The notes beneath the pieces were generated by a model that was not told the DNA's origin, searched no databases, and saw only the letters and a list, made by a program, of their open reading frames with translations. Below are positions 36,730 to 47,584 of a stretch of DNA of 64,000 bases, piece after piece (the stretch's first letter is position 1; every line of letters begins with the position of its first letter). The stretch lies in the NCBI GenBank assembly GCA_029255685.2, contig CM055312.2, positions 28,738,203 to 28,802,202 of the forward strand. Reading direction: 5' to 3'. Position numbers and translations under genes: made by a program. Source of the DNA: Silene conica (Eukaryota; Streptophyta; Magnoliopsida; Caryophyllales; Caryophyllaceae).

Positions 36730-36788
36730 GTAGGGGAATAACTGAGAACTCGTTTATGATATGAGACATGATTATTAACTGTGGTGAG

Positions 36789-38030
36789 TGATACGTGCCT
36801 ATTTTATGCATTTTATTTATCCTTTTGGCACGTATTTTCTTATAATTTCGTGACTTTTAGTTGCCATTTCTCCCGAAACGGTTTACTTTGGCATTTCTAT
36901 GTTTTAAATGTAGGAATTCGCGGAAGTGGGCAAAACCGAACTTTAATCGTCCTCCGGAATCTGTTTTGAGTAATAATGCGGAGCAAGGATCCGGATGCAC
37001 ATCCAAGTGTTGTTTACGGGCCAAATTTACGTTGAAACGTACAGGAAAGGGTCGACCGACCCACCAAAGAGGTCGACCGACCAAAGCCCAGAATTTGGAA
37101 AGCCTGATAACAGGAGGAGAGGTCGACCGACCCGGAAAAGAGGTCGACCGACCCAGCGACTGCGACCGCGTCTTTTATTTCGTGTTTTACTTGTTTAATC
37201 TTGTAATTAGAACTTATTTAAGGAGACCTAAGCACGAAAATTAGGGCAAGCAGCCTAGTTTAGAGAAAACTCCATAGTTTAGAGAATATTTTCCAAGTTT
37301 CAATCTTTGTTCTTGAATTCCAATTAAGCTTGTAAGTTTGCTACAATTAATCTTTCCCTTTCAATTAATCTTGTTGTTCATCTTATTATTATTTCCCAAT
37401 ACATGTTTTCCCTTTTATTGTGATCTTTAATTATGTTGATTACCTTGATGTTCTTAGTTCTTGTTATTGTTAGTTTCATAGTAAAAATCATGCATAGCTA
37501 ATTCTTGTGATTAGGAATTAGGTGAACCATGGTAAAGACTTGATTTTGATAGTTTTATGATTAAATTACCAATCCCCCATTGTTGTTGGTAAACTAATCC
37601 TTTGAGATTGAAGGATTACTAGGATTAGTTTAACAACAACTTTGGGATTGCCCTATGAACGAAAGTTTAGTGCTTTTCTAGGAACCCTAAGACCGTAAGG
37701 ATTGGGTAGAATATTGACCTAAAGGTTTATTCTTTGTTCGTTGGGATTGTGTTATTTGGTTATCTTACCTTTCATTGACTTGTTTTAACCATGGGGAACC
37801 AAAGTTCCTAATCTCCTTGTTATCTTATTTTAATTCTCTTGTTTATTTGCTCTTTTAGTTGTTAGTTCAAATCTTAAATCAACCCCCCTTTTTGGTTACT
37901 TGCAATAGACTTTAAATTCACAAACATAATTAACCTTGTCTCCTTGTGGATCGACCCTTGACTTATCATATCTAGTTTAAGCTGAGGTTTTATAAATCTT
38001 ATCTTTGACACCCCTCAACGACGGGTGTCA
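36789..38030 (+). repeat. 5' LTR of U
   Basis: Starts TGATACGTGCCTATTTTATG and ends AACGACGGGTGTCA. It carries two pairs of the GGTCGACCGACC motif upstream of a weak TATA-like TATTTAAG near 37215. Confidence 0.95.
37050..37153 (+). repeat. Two GGTCGACCGACC pairs in the 5' LTR of U
   Basis: Motif starts at 37050, 37071, 37121 and 37142. Both pairs have 21-bp start-to-start spacing and unrelated 9-bp spacers. Translated they would read G/D-R-P-T/S, but LTRs are not known to code here. Confidence 0.9.
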
Positions 38031-38035
38031 AATTT

Positions 38036-38051
38036 TGGCGCCGTTGCCGGG
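38036..38051 (+). promoter_or_regulatory. Primer-binding site of U (tRNA-Asp)
   Basis: TGGCGCCGTTGCCGGG lies five bases after the LTR and is complementary to the 3' end of plant tRNA-Asp(GTC) (CCCGGCAACGGCGCCA). Confidence 0.85.
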
Positions 38052-38212
38052 TAGACGGTATAATTTTGTTTGTTAGTTTTTAGTTTATTTTTTCTTGTCT
38101 TAAGGAACTTAGGTTCCTTAAGACCGTTACTTACCTTTTCCTCTAGTGTTGTTTTCTGCATACTAGAAGACAGGTTTTTGAGAGGAAGGCTTGAGTACTC
38201 TCTTGTTTAGAC

Positions 38213-39500
38213 ATGGATACTATTTATGACCACCTACAGCCAAAGGTTCAAGATTTACCAAAAGGATTCACCTTGCCCACTCCCACCACTGGTTCCTTTA
38301 ACTCCACCCGAATCACATCATTCTGGTGGAATGGAGTAAATTTTCTGGTCTACCCAACGAGGATCCGTTGAAGCATGTTGAGACATTCACGGATTATTGT
38401 TGTTCCATACGCATACCTGCCGGGGTGACTCAGGATGAGGTACTGGCAATGATGTTCCTTTATTCATTGAAAGATGCCGCGCGAGATTGGTACCGTTACC
38501 TTGATAGGGCAGCTGAGGAGGTTACGGATTGGACTTCCTTGGCATTGGCTTTTTATAGAAAATACTTTCCTCTTGCAAATGCCAATGACTTGAGAAGCCA
38601 AATCACTAACTTTCAACAAGGGCCAGATGAAGGATTTTGTGAAGCATGGAATTGATTCAAGGGTTTGGTCCGTTCTATCCCTCACCATAACTTTCAACAA
38701 TGGTACTTATGTAACCAATTTTACAACGCCCTTTACGATGACTATAAGGTGATTCTTGATGCGGCCGCCAATGGGAGATTCCAGAGCAACACCAACCATA
38801 TGTAGGGTTGGAAAACCATTGAAGACATGGCGGTGCACAGGGCTGCCTTTGGGAGTTCACGTGGGAATTCGCGAAGGCTGAATGTGGAGATGAATAGAGT
38901 GTTGGCTCTTGAGACAACCGTTGAAGCCCGTTTTGAAAAGCTTGAGGCAACCCAGCTGAAGCTTGAAAGTGCGAACCTAGTTACTACGGTTGACAACACG
39001 GGTGAGATTGTGGAATTGAGAGAGCTTGTTCATGCTCTAACAAAACAGGTTTTGGAGATGGGAAAGGCTCAAGTGGCTTCTATGAAGACTTTTGGAGAAC
39101 AATTGATAAACATAGCCAACCAAACAACTAGCTCTCCAGCTAGTTGTGAAGGACCCATGGAGACGCTGAATGCTATAAATCTTAGGAGTGGTCGTGCTTA
39201 TGAAGGACCAGCCCCAAAGGATAATTCTGCTGAAGTTCAAAACGAAGAAATTGATCCCGTGAACAGGTCAGGAGGTCGACCGACCCCCACTGTAGGTCGA
39301 CCGACCTCGATTCCTGACGTGAGATCAGTTTCTGGAAAACAAAAAGATTCCGATGATACAGCGTCTGGTCGACCGACCCCTACACCAGGTCGACCGACCA
39401 GTATTCCTGAGCAGAGCGCAGTTTTAACTCCCGAATCGCTGGATCCTTCCCTCATTCAAGGCCTCACTGAGATATTGCAGCTGAAAAAGCCAAAAGTTGC
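38213..39500 (+). pseudogene. Gag region of U
   Basis: The translation shows the Retrotrans_gag domain (DPLKHVETFTDYCCSIRIP, MMFLYSLKDAARDWYRYL, LALAFYRKYFPLANANDLR) followed by a helical linker and a repeated segment with GRPTPTVGRPTSIP and GRPTPTPGRPTSIP about 31 residues apart. Those repeats are encoded exactly by the 12-bp motif pairs. The capsid region is broken. Confidence 0.8.
39274..39399 (+). repeat. Two GGTCGACCGACC pairs inside the gag region of U
   Basis: Motif starts at 39274, 39295, 39367 and 39388: 21-bp spacing within pairs and 93 bp between pairs, all in the GRPT reading frame. Confidence 0.9.
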
Positions 39501-39759
39501 TGATCCTATGGCTAATGTCACCGTTCGTTATCCCGAAAGACTGAAAAATTCAAAAGAGGATCGGAAATTCGGTAAGTTTTTGGAGATGGTGAAGAATCTT
39601 GAGGTAACCATCCCTTTCACTGATTTAATTACCCAGGTACCTTCTTATGATAAATTCATGAAAGATATTTTGAGTCGTAAGAGGAATTTTCAGGACGACG
39701 GTACTGTTGCTTTTGTGGAGGAATGTTATGTTCTTTCGCAAAATAATATAGCACCCAAG

Positions 39760-41570
39760 TTAAAGGACCCAGGTAGTTTTTCTATCCCTTGTACCATAGG
39801 TAATCATATTATAGGGAAAGCCCTTTGTGATCTAGGGGCTAGTGTCTGTGTTATGCCTTATTCTGTTTGTGAAAGACTTAATTTAGGTAGACTTAAAGTC
39901 ACCAATATTACCCTACAGATGGCTGATAGATCAACCCAAAGACCATTAGGGGTCTTAGAGGATGTCCCAGTTAGAGTGGGAAAGTTCTTTATTCCTGTTG
40001 ATTTCGTTGTTTTAGACATTGCTGAGGATAGTCAAATACCTATTATTTTAGGTAGACCATTTTTACACACAGCTGGGGCTGTAATAGATGTCAAACGCGG
40101 GATCATTACTTTAGAGGTTGGAGATGACACTATCGAGTTTAGTCTTGCCCATAAGGCAACTACTTTCACTGATGATACTTGTTTCTCCATTGATATTATA
40201 GACAGGAATGTTATCCTTAATTGGAGGGAATCCTTAACCAAGGATCCCTTAGATGATCTAACAGTTTTGGATAAGTGTGCAGGTAATCCAGCTGAGGATG
40301 CTGAAGAGCTGGAGATGATAGAAGTAGAGATAGAGGAGTATGAGTTTACTGAAGAAGAAAATGAGAAGCTCATAAGCTTGGCCAATGCAAATCTGGTAAA
40401 CATGTGCTATTCCATTAGTACTGATTCTGTTCAGGCCGTTGAGGTAAAGGTATCAGAGCGTAAGCCACTTCCTCCTAATCTTAAGTATGTTTTCTTAGAT
40501 GATACTGAACAGTACCCTGCAATCGTTAGTTCTAAACTTGATCCTAACCAACTTTCTGCCTTAATGACTGTTCTCAAAAAGAATAGGAAAGCTTTAGGTT
40601 ACTCTTTGGATGATATTAAGGGCATAAGCCCTGATGTTTGCATGCACAGAATAGAGTTAGAGGAAGGGCATAAGCCTTATAGACAGGGACAACGTAAGTT
40701 GAATCCTAAGATGCAGGAGGTAGTTATGGCTGAGGTAATTAAACTTCTTGATGCAGGTATTATCTATTCAGTTGGCAACTCCAAGTGGGTTAGCCCAGTA
40801 CAGGTGGTTCCTAAGAAAGGAGGAACCACAGTGGTTAAAAATGATAAAAATGAGCTAATACCCACTAGAGTTGTAACTGGGTGGCGGATGTGCATTGACT
40901 ATAGACAATTAAATGCCACCACCAAGAAAGACCATTTCCCCCTTCCTTTTGTTGACCAAATGACTGAAAGACTGGCTTCTAATAAATTCTTCTGTTTTCT
41001 AGATGGTTATTCAGGTTTTTTCCAGATTCCCATCCATCCTGATGATCAGAGTAAGACTACTTTTACTTGCCCACTGGGTGTTTTTGCATATCGCAGGATG
41101 CCTTTCGGGTTATGTAATGCTCCTACTACCTTTCAAAGGTGCATGATGGGTATCTTTTCTGACTTTATAGAAAACATCATGGAGGTATTTATGGATGATT
41201 TCTCTGTTTATGGTAATGCTTTTGATCAATGCTTAGCTAATCTTGATAAAGTCTTGCAGCGATGTATTGATGTAAACCTTGTCTTAAACTAGGAAAAGTG
41301 TCAGTTTATGGTTACTGAGGGGGTAGTGTTAGGGCATCTAATTTCTGATAAAGGTATACATGTAGATAAAGCAAAAGTGCAGGTGATTGAGCAATTACCC
41401 CCTCCTGTTAATGTTAAGGAGGTGAGAAGTTTCTTAGGACACGCAGGTTTTTACAGGCGTTTCATTAAGGACTTTTCTAAGATTGCTAAACGACTTACAC
41501 AATTGCTCCTTAAAGATGCTGTCTTTGACTTTACTGATGAGTGCCTTTCATCTTTTAACAGGTTGAAGGA
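39760..41570 (+). pseudogene. Protease and reverse-transcriptase region of U
   Basis: Retropepsin shows IGKALCDLGASVCVMPYSVC (active site DLGAS) and IPIILGRPFL. RT shows WRMCIDYRQLNATTKKDHFPLPF, FLDGYSGFFQIPI, RRMPFGLCNAPTTFQRCM and the catalytic FMDDFSVYG, then the start of the RT-RNase H connection (GHAGFYRRFIKDFSKIAK). FMDDFSV is typical of Athila/Tat. The RNase H part is separated by the nested composite at 41577-44688. Confidence 0.9.
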
Positions 41571-41576
41571 GGCTTT

Positions 41577-42126
41577 TGTAATAACCCGACCCACCACCGT
41601 CGTAACACGCACCCAATAAGATGAGATGTGTACCTTTGGGCCCATTATTTGTCCTCACTTAAGCCCAAAAGCACAAGGCCTTGTTACTAAGTGGTGGTGG
41701 AAGTTATTATAAACATATCACAAGCCTCACATTCTACCAATGTGGGACAACTCTCCACACAATCTCATACTCTTGGGGTGTTACAAACTTCCCAACTTAA
41801 AGAACACAACGTCCTCGTTGTGCCTCAAACTTGACCACAACCAGGGCCAGAATCCTCCCCCGCTAGGTGTGTGACCCGGGTACTCCCGACCACGGCTCAC
41901 CACACGGTCGCAGGGTCGCTCTGATACCATTTGTAATAACCCGACCCACCACCGTCGTAACACGCACCCAATAAGATGAGATGTGTACCTTTGGGCCCAT
42001 TATTTGTCCTCACTTAAGCCCAAAAGCACAAGGCCTTGTTACTAAGTGGTGGTGGAAGTTATTATAAACATATCACAAGCCTCACATTCTACCAATGTGG
42101 GACAACTCTCCACACAATCTCATACT
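41577..42126 (-). mobile_element. TRIM element with 209-bp LTR, forming the left end of a composite insertion
   Basis: Left LTR 41577-41785 (TGTAATAACCCGACC to GGGGTGTTACA); the second LTR copy starts at 41932 and runs nearly identical to about 42126, where X sequence takes over. Just left of 41932 on the minus strand lies TGGTATCAGAGC (initiator-Met primer site, 41918-41929). Right of the first LTR is a purine tract (AAGTTGGGAAGTT on minus). Only about 146 bp lies between the LTRs. Short LTRs, primer site, purine tract and no coding define a TRIM. The LTR contains TGTCCCACATTGG, a motif widely seen in plant TRIM LTRs. Confidence 0.85.
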
Positions 42127-44688
42127 CATTTATATTTGACGATTATTTCATAAAATGACATTTCATTCGTATTTCTTTAATTTTGATAATATAATTATAA
42201 TTAATATATTTCTTATTTTATATTTATTTCTTATATATACTTGTTTTATCATTTAAGTCGTAATTGTATTTAAATCCTAATTTTATATATATTCCTAAGT
42301 AAGTGCTAATAATTTATTATTTTTATAATTAGTATAATTAATTCTATGTATGTGCTCGTAATTTTTAAGTTGTGAGTCGAGAACGGGGTGTAAGTGTCTC
42401 GAGATGTGTGATGGGCTCGGGTAAGGAGTAGCGTGTTGGACTCGGGTTTAGGGTGAGGGAAACGAAGCAAACAAAATAATATCAAACCCAACCTTACCAT
42501 ATACTGTTACACACATATCACACCCCTCATACAACTCCCCTAATTGACTAAACCTAAAACCCTAATTCAGAAAAAGAGAGGCGTTGGATTAAGGAAGGAC
42601 CAGAGAGACCAGTCACCTTCGTCACCATCTTCATCGCTCATCATCGTCACTGTAAGACAGACCTGTAATTGTACATACCTGTTTCGTTTTTATTTATTTA
42701 TTTTGCTTTTCGAGTTGTTGTAATGGTTTCGTTCTGCTACAAGTTATTAGGGTAGTCGAAGTAGGATGTCTATAGGCTGTTTTGGTTTCTGTGGAGTGGA
42801 GCGTGGTGGCCGGAGCACCACCAGAAACATGGTCGTTTAGAGACGGCAGAACAGGGGATAAAGACGTGTTGAACAGGCTGTTGTGAGGAGATTTCGTGGT
42901 GGTATAGGGGGTGACGAAGGGAGGGTCTGACCATATCTGGAACCACCGTGGGTCAGTGGTGACGATGGTGGTGTCTAGGGGAGGTTTCAGGGCTAGTGGT
43001 TGGTGAAAGACCGTGAGAAAAGGAGGGTGTTCGGTTGACGGAAAACAAAAACAGGGGATGAGGCTTTGTACAACGGTTTTTCGGAATTGTTTTTAGGCAG
43101 CTTGTGAGGGTTGAGAACGGTGACCAGGACATGAAGGTGTTTGATGGTGGTACAGGTTACAGGTTGGGACCCATAGCGGTGGTCGTGGGTCATCGGACTG
43201 CTGGTGGTAGTGTAAAGTATGAGTCACGGTCTCAAGTGTGGTATAAATATGGCTGTGTTGTCGTGAATATTGTCCTATGTTTAGTTAGTCTTTTTGGGTT
43301 TAATAATCATTAGTTAATTAGTAGTAGTAGTTTCGTTGTTGTTGTTCGTTTTCGGAAGTTGTTGAATTTGAATGCAATTGGTTGACTAGCTATGGATTTA
43401 TCAATTAATGAATATGCTGCACATGCTGATATATTAGTATTAGTAGTAGTTAGTTATACTTAGATTAGTAGTATGATTTACTTAATTCGTTTTATGTCGG
43501 TCGTAAATTTTATTATATAAATCGTATTTCATATAATTCGTTACTTAAATATTACTTGTTAATAAATAATAATTAGTTTGGGATGATTAAGATAATTTCT
43601 TCATGATAGATAGGCATGTAATTTTATATTAAGAGATAATTATTTATCAAGGATTTATATCGTTGGAATCAGATATGGATATTAGTATACATGATTAGTT
43701 TACGTAGCTTCCATGTTAGTTTATATGATTGGTTTTACGAGTGATAATTAATTAATAATGAGGATTGATAGGTAGTGCCTTGGTATTGGGGATGATAATT
43801 GTGAGAAACCAAAAGTATGATAATTTAGTAATCGGATAATTTATATTTGCTAGGTGACGGTGTTGAAGTGGCGTAATTCTATTTACTTTCTGGCTCGCTA
43901 TTGGATTATATTGCTATCCAGGTAGGTTACACTGTCACTATACTACTGTTATGTGTTGTGAATGACTGTTGGGTGTATGATATTGATGATGAGCATGAAT
44001 GATATAAGGATGGTATATGATTATGAGTAATTATTATTACTGTTGCATTCATAACTATGGTTACTATTATTGTTGCATTCATGAGCATGGCATATGCATT
44101 GGATACGGATTTGAGACGATGAGATATAATTGGGCCCAGGCTAGTTCTGCAGGACTAGACCTGGTGACCTCAGCTGTTATGCTGGTGTTCGGCGACGGCC
44201 GATTATAGTCTGCCGGGAGGTTCGGTATGGCTGGGTGTTACGGGTTTGAGATTGAGAATTGAGAATTGAGATTGAGCTCGAGCATATCATGGCATTTGCA
44301 TATCCCTATTGTTGCATTATTTATTATTGTGTTATCCTACTCAACCGCGAGGTTGACAGTGTATTCGTGTACACCTACGATGATCCGGAATGGGGAGTAG
44401 ATTCTACAGGTCAGAGACAGATGAGCTAGGAGCTGGGGCAGGAATGTGAGATGCATACTTTGGACCGACTTAGATTTATATCACATCTAGAGAAGTCATC
44501 AGTTGTATTTTATTTTCCGCTCTGTAGTAACTGTAATAACCAAAGTTTAAATTTTATCAGTTTTATATATAAAGTACTTTGGATTGTTTTACTTTGTTAT
44601 TTACTACTTCGGACATTCCGAGATGGTAACAGCTCTATTTATTTGAGAATGTCTTGCTAAAGGCTCTTAAATAAATGGGGGTGTTACA
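42127..44688 (+). mobile_element. Long LTR-like sequence X (probable solo LTR), right part of the composite in U
   Basis: It matches X1 (1458-1960) at its left and ends AATGGGGGTGTTACA at 44688. GCTTT at 44689-44693 repeats GCTTT at 41572-41576, so TRIM plus X sit together inside one target duplication. Features: AAACCCTAA telo-box near 42546, CATC-rich leader then CACT|GTAAG near 42652, GTG-rich non-coding sequence and an exon-like island at 43854-43921. No coding domains. Long LTRs of some plant gypsy elements start TGTAAYACCCC and end GGGTGTTACA. Confidence 0.6.
43854..43921 (+). other. Exon-like island in X
   Basis: 68 bp between TTTGCTAG and GTAGGT, homologous in position and start (GTGACGGT) to 36664-36729 in Y. 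Confidence 0.35.
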
Positions 44689-44689
44689 G

Positions 44690-45165
44690 CTTTGATCTCA
44701 GCACCAATCATTCAGCCACCAGATTGGGATCTCCCCTTTGAGATCATGTGCGATGCTAGTGACTACGCTGTAGGTGCTGTGCTAGGTCAAAGGAAGAACA
44801 TGGCTCTTAATGCTATATACTATGCGAGCCGCACCCTAGATGAGACTCAAGTCAACTATTTCACCACTGAGAAGGAAATGCTAGCTGTGATCTTTGCCTT
44901 AGAAAAATTCAGGTCCTATTTAGTAGGTAATAAGGTAATTGTTTACACTGACCATGCAGCTTTGAAAGGTCTTTTTCAGAAGAAAGATTCAAAGCCAAGG
45001 CTCTTAAGGTGGATACTCCTTCTCCAAGAGTTTGACATTGAGATTAGGGACAAGAAAGGCGCGGAAAACGTGGTAGCTGACCACCTATCTCGCCTTCAGC
45101 TGACTGATGGGGAAGATTCTTTACCTATTGATGATTCATTTCCTGATGAGAGTATTTATCATTAA
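44690..45165 (+). pseudogene. RNase H region of U (resumes after the nested insertion)
   Basis: [33 protein letters not shown] is followed by [30 protein letters not shown] and [15 protein letters not shown], with catalytic D/E/D positions typical of Ty3/gypsy RNase [12 protein letters not shown] marks the end of the domain. Confidence 0.9.
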
Positions 45166-46486
45166 TAGTTCAGGTTCTTATCCCCCTCCTTGGTATGCTG
45201 ATTTTGCTAACTTTGCTGTCACAGGTAAAATCCCTCCTGAGTTGTCATGGCAACAAAAGAAGAGATTTATGTTTGATGCAAAACAGTATTTTTGGGATGA
45301 CCCCTATGTTTTCAAGGAATGCGGAGATGGACTCATCCGTAGATGCGTTCCCCAATGGGAGGTGAAGGACATTCTGGAAGCATGTCACTCTTCTGCATAT
45401 GGTGGTCACCACGGTCCATCTAGGACCGTGGCCAAGATATTACAGTCCGGTTTTTATTGGCCTACTTTGCACGCTGACTGTAGGAATTTTGTAGGTAGCT
45501 GTGATGCCTGTCAAAGAACTGGGAATGTCTCAAAAAGATATGAGATGCCGCAGGTTGGTATTTTAGAGGTAGAGATTTTTGATGTCTGGGGCATTGATTA
45601 TCAAGGACCTTTTCCCAGTAGTCAAGGTAACAGGTATATTCTTGTAGCTGTTGATTATGTGTCTAAATGGGTAGAAGCTATTGCTACTCCCCATTGTGAT
45701 GCAAAAGCTGTTATTAAGATGTTTAAAAAAATCATATTTCCTCGTTTTGGTGTCCATAGGGTTGTCATAAGTGATGGAGGTATGCATTTTAAGGAGAAAT
45801 TCTTAGGTGACTTGTTAAATAAATTCAGTGTCCAACATCGTAGGGGTTTAGCTTATCACCCTCAGACTAGTGGTCAAGTTGAGATCTCTAATAGGGAACT
45901 CAAGGAGACCCTAGCCAAAGTTGTTTCTAAGTCTAGGAAAGATTGGAGTCTAAAACTTGATGATGTTTTATGGGCCTATAGAACTGCGTTCAAAACCCCA
46001 ATAGGAATGTCACCATTCCGGTTGATTTATGGTAAGACCTGTCATTTACCAGTAGAGTTAGAACGTAAGTCTTGGTGGGCTATATGTGATCTTAATTTAG
46101 ACCCTAATCTTTCCCGTGAGAAACGTTTGTTGCAGCTCAATGAGTTAGAAGAATTCAGGTTGTTAGCCTATGACAATGCCAGGATTTACAAAGAGAAAAC
46201 AAAGCGCTGGCACGACAAGAGAATCATTAGGCGTGATTTTCAGGTAGGTGATAGGGTGTTGCTTTTTAATGCTCGTATTCGTCTTTTTCCTGGTAAGCTG
46301 AAACCCAGGTGGAGCGGACCTTACACCATCACGGCTGTCTCAAAATTCGGGTCAATAGAGTTAGAAACCTCATCCGGTGAGAGGTTCAAAGTCAATGGCC
46401 AGTATGTGAAGCACTTCCACGGAGAGAACGAATTTATTGGTAAGGTTGAAGTTTCTTACTTTGACCCTTTTTCGGATGCTTCTTGA
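45166..46486 (+). pseudogene. Integrase region of U
   Basis: The zinc-binding HHCC region ([19 protein letters not shown]...CDACQRTGN) is followed by the catalytic core ([18 protein letters not shown] and a downstream E near SNRELKETL). A C-terminal region [24 protein letters not shown] resembles the conserved GPY-like end of gypsy integrases. Integrase joins the cDNA to host DNA. Confidence 0.9.
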
Positions 46487-46642
46487 TAGGTAAAAGGGTC
46501 GTGCGGGACCTCTTAAACCAGCGCTAAACGGGAGGCAACCCGTGTTCTAGCTTAATTTTACGTTTTTTTTGTAATTTCTGTTTTAGTCCTTGATGGGATT
46601 TTGAGATTCTGCAGGAAAATAAAAGGATTCGTCAGTTAAGTG

Positions 46643-46777
46643 GGTCGACCGACCCGCTATGAAGGTCGGCCGACCTTCTGACAACATTAATTAAATTCTG
46701 ACAGAGCAGGTATGCAGGACAGAGGTCGACCGACCCAAATATTAGGTCGACCGACCCAAATATTAGGTCGACCGACC
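46643..46777 (+). repeat. Five motif copies in the 3' non-coding region of U
   Basis: Motif starts at 46643 and 46664 (second form GGTCGGCCGACC), then a triplet 46724, 46745, 46766. All neighbours are 21 bp apart; in the triplet the 9-bp spacer CAAATATTA is repeated. Confidence 0.9.
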
Positions 46778-46799
46778 TCGGGTATTTTTTTTCCGGTTT

Positions 46800-47577
46800 T
46801 TCTTTGAGTTAGAGTCTTTGGTCTTTTTGTGTTTTGAAAACACAATTATTACTCACACTTTCTGAACCTCCCTCTCTCTCTTAAAAACCCTAACCACCCA
46901 CCTTCTTCATCCTTCACTCAATTTCCTTGCTTTCTTTCATCTTTCTCCATCCAAGGTATGTGTTTCTTAGTTTTTTCTTTCTCTTTTTCGTTTCTTAGCA
47001 TCCTTTTTCTGTTCTAGGTAGTTTTAGTTTGTCCTTTTCAGTTTTTTTGGCTCCTAATTTCGTTTTCAAGCATGTTTGTGTTTTCTTTTTAAGTTTTCTT
47101 CTTCCTTTAGGTTTTATAATCTCAGATCTGTGAAATGTGTGTGGTTTTGTGCTGTTAGGGTTAGTATGATTCTTTCTTGCAATTTCTATGCCTAATTTCT
47201 GCACGATTTGAAAACCGCGACACTTTTTCTGACACTGTTGTCGGTCGACCGACCCAAAACTGCAATTTTCCTGAAATTCGATCTTTTGTTTGATCGGTCG
47301 GTCAACATAGGTTTGAAGTCGATCGACCGCATTGATTTTACAGGTTTTCTGATTTTTGCTGGTAGTTGGTCGACCGACCTCTAGTTGAGGTCGGCCGACC
47401 CCATCACTGTTACAGAAATTCTAAAATTTTTAGCGATAGTGGTCGACCGACCTCTCTATGAAGTCGGCCGACCCAAATACTGTTACAGAAGTTTCTGGTT
47501 CGTGTTTTGTTCTTTTTTTTTTGCTAAGAAAATGTTTCAATGTTGCACAAGACTTACATTCTATTGAACTTTTTCAG
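46800..47577 (+). promoter_or_regulatory. Leader-like region upstream of the extra ORF of U
   Basis: A pyrimidine-rich stretch with the telo-box AAACCCTAA (46885-46893) resembles a plant promoter and 5' leader. CCAAG|GTATGTG at 46955/46956 and TTTTTCAG at 47570-47577 could bound a 622-bp leader intron just before ATG at 47585. Subgenomic or spliced expression of env-position ORFs is known for some plant LTR elements, but for this one it is inference. Confidence 0.4.
47243..47473 (+). repeat. Seven motif copies in the leader of the extra ORF of U
   Basis: A single copy at 47243; a diverged pair at 47296 (GGTCGGTCAACA) and 47317 (AGTCGATCGACC); pairs at 47368/47389 and 47441/47462, the second members in GGCCGACC form. 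All three pairs keep 21-bp spacing. Confidence 0.85.
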
Positions 47578-47584
47578 ATTCATA

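Noticed and set aside
36861-37244. 127-aa open frame in both LTRs of U (repeated at 50775-51158)
   Set aside because: It lies in LTR sequence across the motif pairs; identical placement follows from LTR duplication. No family resemblance or coding signal.
41577-41785. Cassandra-type TRIM (LTR carrying a 5S rRNA-like segment)
   Set aside because: No 5S-like internal promoter boxes are visible in the 209-bp LTR, so it is called a generic TRIM.
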